In this document: positions 61,510-64,000 of the stretch, piece after piece
How positions within the stretch are numbered: the first letter of the stretch is position 1
How the letters are laid out: each line of letters begins with the position of its first letter
NCBI RefSeq assembly: GCF_000429605.1
Contig: NZ_AUCE01000019.1
Location: 23,127-87,126 of the forward strand
Direction: 5' to 3'
DNA from: Azonexus hydrophilus DSM 23864
GTDB taxonomy: Bacteria > Pseudomonadota > Gammaproteobacteria > Burkholderiales > Rhodocyclaceae
Length of the DNA: 64,000 nucleotides
Notes under the pieces: model-generated
The model's input: the letters and a program-made list of their open reading frames with translations, nothing else
What the model was told of the DNA's origin: nothing
Database searches by the model: none
Program-made: the position numbers and the translations under genes

Positions 61510-64000
61510 TGCCGTACTTGACTATTAGATCAATAAATCCCGGAGCTGCTAACGTTCGTGGTGATTCCTCAATGGTTGGGCATGCGTGGATTGAAATTAG
61601 TGAGTCTGCAAACTCTGCGACAGGAACGGCAGAAAGTTACGGCTATTACCCAGAAGTTCATTCGCCTTCAGCCCCGGGGGAGGTCCGTACAGATGATCGT
61701 GATAATTACCTTGGAATAGGTGATTCAAAGCAATTTGAAATTACGGAAGAGCAAGCTCAGGCAGTTCGTGATTATGCCAAGCTCGCTGACTATGGTTGGT
61801 ATAATATAATTCCAGTAAATCCATTGTTTGATAATAATTGCGCTACGTTCGCGGTTGGTGCATTGAAAGCAGCAGGTATAGGCGTTGATATGCCGCTGAA
61901 TGGGTTTATTCCTTGGCTTTTGCCAGTCAGGACAGGCCTTTTCTGCGAACTTAATCCCGAGATATGTGACCTTTTTAGTCGCGCCCGCACCACCGCCTCC
62001 CCGCTGGTCTTCGACCTCGACGGTGACGGTATTGAAATTGCCCAGCTTTCAGGAAATTCCCCGGTTCTTTTCGATCACGACGCGAATGGGGTAAAGACGG
62101 GCTCGGCCTGGCTGAAGAGTGACGATGCGCTGCTGGTGCTGGACCGGGATGGTAACGGGACGATAGACAGCGGCCGGGAACTGTTTGGCAACAACACGGT
62201 ATTGGCCGGTGGTGGCAAGGCGGCGGATGGGTATGCGGCGCTGGGCGAACTCGACAGCAATGGTGACGGCCTGATCGATGCGCAGGATGCCCGGTTCGGG
62301 GAATTGAGGCTGTGGCGTGACCTGGATCAGGATGGGGTCAGCGATGCCGGGGAATTGTTCGGTCTGGCCGAACTTGGCGTGTCGCAGATCAGTCTTGCCA
62401 AGACGGCAGGCAACCAGCTGCTGGGCGATGGAACGCGGCTTGATGGTAGCGCTGGGTTTACGGTGAACGGCGAGACGCGCACTTATACCGATGCCTGGTT
62501 TGCCGAGAATGCGTTTTTCCGGGAATTCACGGATGCGGTGCCGTTGACCGCAGAAGCGGCGGCTTTGCCGGGGATGAAAGGCGCGGGCGCGGTGCGCGAT
62601 CTGCGCGAGGCGGCGAGTCTGGATGCGTCGTTGGCGGCGCGGCTGGCGGGGATGCAGAACGGTGGTTGGGTGTCGCGGGAAGCATTGATGGGGCAGATGG
62701 ATGCGCTGCTCAAACAGTGGGCCGATACGGCGGATTTCCAGACATCCCGGGAAAAGGCTCTGGCGCGGGGCGCACAACTGCTGTTCAAGCCGCAAGGTGT
62801 GACGGATATCGAAATGTCGGCGGTAAAGGCCGTGGAGACGTTGGGCATCGATAAAACCATGGTACTCCTGCAGGCTGGCGTCAGCGAGGAGCGCTATGCG
62901 GTCGTGTGGTCAGAAGTGCAGCGCTTTGGGGCGATGCTCGATACCCTGGAGGCATTCAACGGGCTGACACTTTATAAGTTTGCGTCGAACAGCATGAGTA
63001 GCGGGAACGGCGGGGTAAATCTGGCACCGGCGGGGAGCCAGACCCAGTCGACGGTGATCGTCATGGGACCGACTCCGGTAGTTGTCTCGATGGGGCCCAA
63101 CCAGATGTCACTGCTGCTGCAAAGCTACGAGGCGCTCAGGCAGTCGGTGTATGAGGGGCTGGTTTTGCAGACGCGCCTCAAGGGATATCTGGATGTGATT
63201 TCGCTGAATATCGATGCCAGCGGTATTGCGTTTGATTTTTCGGGTGTGGATGCGTTGCTTGATGCGCAGTATGAGTTGAATGCGACGGAAGCTCTGGTCG
63301 ATTTGCTCGACTTGATGAAGCGTTTTGGCGGTGGAGCCCAATTTGGTTGGGAAACCGGCCCGAGGCTGAACTCCTGGATGGCCGAGGTGGAAAGCCAGGG
63401 AGGCAGGGATGCAGTGCATAAAGTGTTTGCGGGATACAGCGGGATGGCTATGTCGGCGGGTAGCGATTTCTATGTGGCTTCTGCAACCGATAGCAATTTG
63501 AGTGCGGGCGAGGGCGATGACTTCGTGGTGGGTAATTCTGGAAATAACACGCTGTATGGCGGAGGCGGGAATGACACGTTGATTGGAGGGGCTGGCGACG
63601 ACGTTCTGCGTGGTGATGCAGGAAATGACATTTTGTATGGCGGAGAGGGTAACGATACGCTCTATGGCGGTGATGGTAACGACCTTCACGACGGCGGTGC
63701 GGGGAACGACACGCATTGGGAGAGCCTGGGTGATGACGTGTATCTGTTTGGCCGGGGTGATGGTCAGGATGTGATCACGCAGTACTACAACAGCGGCGGG
63801 ACGGATGTGATCCGGCTGAAAGCTGGGGTGGCTCCAGAGGATGTGAAGTTGTATCGGTCGAGCACGGTGAACGGGGGCTACGATCTGATCTTGAGCATCG
63901 TCGGGACGACGGACAGCATCCGGGTTCAGGGCTGGGTGAACAATCCGAGTGTACGGATCGAGCGGATCGAGTTTGCTGATGGGACGGTGTGGGATACGGA
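61509..64000 (+). CDS. RTX exoprotein with N-terminal possible papain-like hydrolase domain (5' part)
   Basis: An uninterrupted frame from ATG 61509 to the window edge gives 830 codons. Residues 1-155 are coded by AT-rich DNA and contain GHAWIEI (His25) and NNCATFAVGALKAAG (Cys111). This His-before-Cys order is seen in permuted NlpC/P60 or LRAT-like hydrolases. From about residue 165 the DNA becomes GC-rich. Four EF-hand-like loops follow (starting near D169, D212, D249 and D271), then a helical region. RTX nonapeptides fill about 667-737, and an RTX-associated C-terminal domain follows (YLFGRGDGQDVI, then FADGTVW). The secretion signal must lie beyond the edge. The body resembles FrpC-type iron-regulated RTX proteins. 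Confidence 0.88.
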   Translation, partial: MPYLTIRSINPGAANVRGDSSMVGHAWIEISESANSATGTAESYGYYPEVHSPSAPGEVRTDDRDNYLGIGDSKQFEITEEQAQAVRDYAKLADYGWYNIIPVNPLFDNNCATFAVGALKAAGIGVDMPLNGFIPWLLPVRTGLFCELNPEICDLFSRARTTASPLVFDLDGDGIEIAQLSGNSPVLFDHDANGVKTGSAWLKSDDALLVLDRDGNGTIDSGRELFGNNTVLAGGGKAADGYAALGELDSNGDGLIDAQDARFGELRLWRDLDQDGVSDAGELFGLAELGVSQISLAKTAGNQLLGDGTRLDGSAGFTVNGETRTYTDAWFAENAFFREFTDAVPLTAEAAALPGMKGAGAVRDLREAASLDASLAARLAGMQNGGWVSREALMGQMDALLKQWADTADFQTSREKALARGAQLLFKPQGVTDIEMSAVKAVETLGIDKTMVLLQAGVSEERYAVVWSEVQRFGAMLDTLEAFNGLTLYKFASNSMSSGNGGVNLAPAGSQTQSTVIVMGPTPVVVSMGPNQMSLLLQSYEALRQSVYEGLVLQTRLKGYLDVISLNIDASGIAFDFSGVDALLDAQYELNATEALVDLLDLMKRFGGGAQFGWETGPRLNSWMAEVESQGGRDAVHKVFAGYSGMAMSAGSDFYVASATDSNLSAGEGDDFVVGNSGNNTLYGGGGNDTLIGGAGDDVLRGDAGNDILYGGEGNDTLYGGDGNDLHDGGAGNDTHWESLGDDVYLFGRGDGQDVITQYYNSGGTDVIRLKAGVAPEDVKLYRSSTVNGGYDLILSIVGTTDSIRVQGWVNNPSVRIERIEFADGTVWDT
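63507..63719 (+). repeat. RTX calcium-binding nonapeptide repeats
   Basis: About seven to eight tandem GGxGxDxLx-type repeats are coded here (for example GGGGNDTLI, GGAGDDVLR, GGEGNDTLY, GGDGNDLHD). They form a calcium-bound parallel beta roll that folds once outside the cell. At the DNA level they are diverged repeats of 27 bases. Confidence 0.93.

Noticed and set aside
63507..63719. Tandem DNA repeat or CRISPR-like array
   Set aside because: The 27-base units are diverged and in frame, coding for RTX nonapeptides. There are no conserved repeats with unique spacers.

Overview
The window is about 64 kb of GC-rich, densely packed chromosome. The gene content points to a respiratory betaproteobacterium, most likely Rhodocyclales (Dechloromonas/Azonexus-like). 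The clues are a DUF3460 protein, an acs locus linked to a symporter-type sensor kinase, a cydPABX cytochrome bd operon, an octaheme tetrathionate-reductase-type cytochrome and a two-partner secretion pair. The genus is inferred. I saw no rRNA, tRNA, CRISPR array, insertion sequence or prophage.

Layout. 1-8.5 kb: the 3' part of a FapA-like gene, nfsB, a GNAT acetyltransferase, a zinc-ribbon membrane protein, chrA, an AsmA protein, a thioesterase and a radical SAM protein. 7.7-10.5 kb: a response regulator diverging from a 7TMR-DISM histidine kinase. 10.6-15.1 kb: a TpsA/TpsB pair. 15.2-19 kb: a SEC-C protein, a Do-type protease and class I fumarase. 19.3-33.3 kb: an acetate locus of acs, a terminator or attenuator, a symporter-histidine kinase, a receiver, a sensor-exonuclease fusion, two DUF294 nucleotidyltransferases, a degenerate exonuclease and a second symporter with its small subunit. 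33.3-36 kb: a CZB protein, a 56-aa protein, a BASS transporter, an unrecognised protein and a NifX-like protein. 36-41.5 kb: a cytochrome bd operon (cydP-A-B-Rieske-X-ybgE-like) facing a sigma-54 activator gene. 41.6-46 kb: ahpF, a periplasmic protein, and a cytochrome b plus octaheme cytochrome c pair. 46-58.7 kb: mostly housekeeping genes (DUF3460, M48 protease, two YbjQ proteins, lolC-lolD, a chemoreceptor, paaK, DUF2062, comEC, two hydrolases, a gamma carbonic anhydrase). 58.8-64 kb: a type I secretion ABC transporter, an AT-rich gene for a membrane-anchored protein, and an RTX protein that runs off the right edge.

How the parts may work together. Acs, two symporter systems and a dedicated signalling set suggest acetate uptake and activation under tight control. 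The cyd operon has a near-consensus -24/-12 promoter, and the divergent gene encodes a GAFTGA-containing activator with a cysteine-rich PAS domain. Together they look like one sigma-54 regulatory module. The octaheme cytochrome gene has a -10 element with an FNR-type box centred at -41.5, which predicts anaerobic induction.

The most unusual region is the right end. A continuous AT-rich block (about 60.9-61.98 kb) holds a small membrane-anchored protein gene and the first ~155 codons of the RTX gene, which encode a possible permuted papain-like hydrolase domain. It lies between a GC-rich ABC transporter gene and a GC-rich RTX body. This arrangement suggests a swappable immunity-plus-toxin cassette, a mirror image of the usual polymorphic toxin layout. 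A Rieske protein gene inside the cyd operon is the second most unusual feature.
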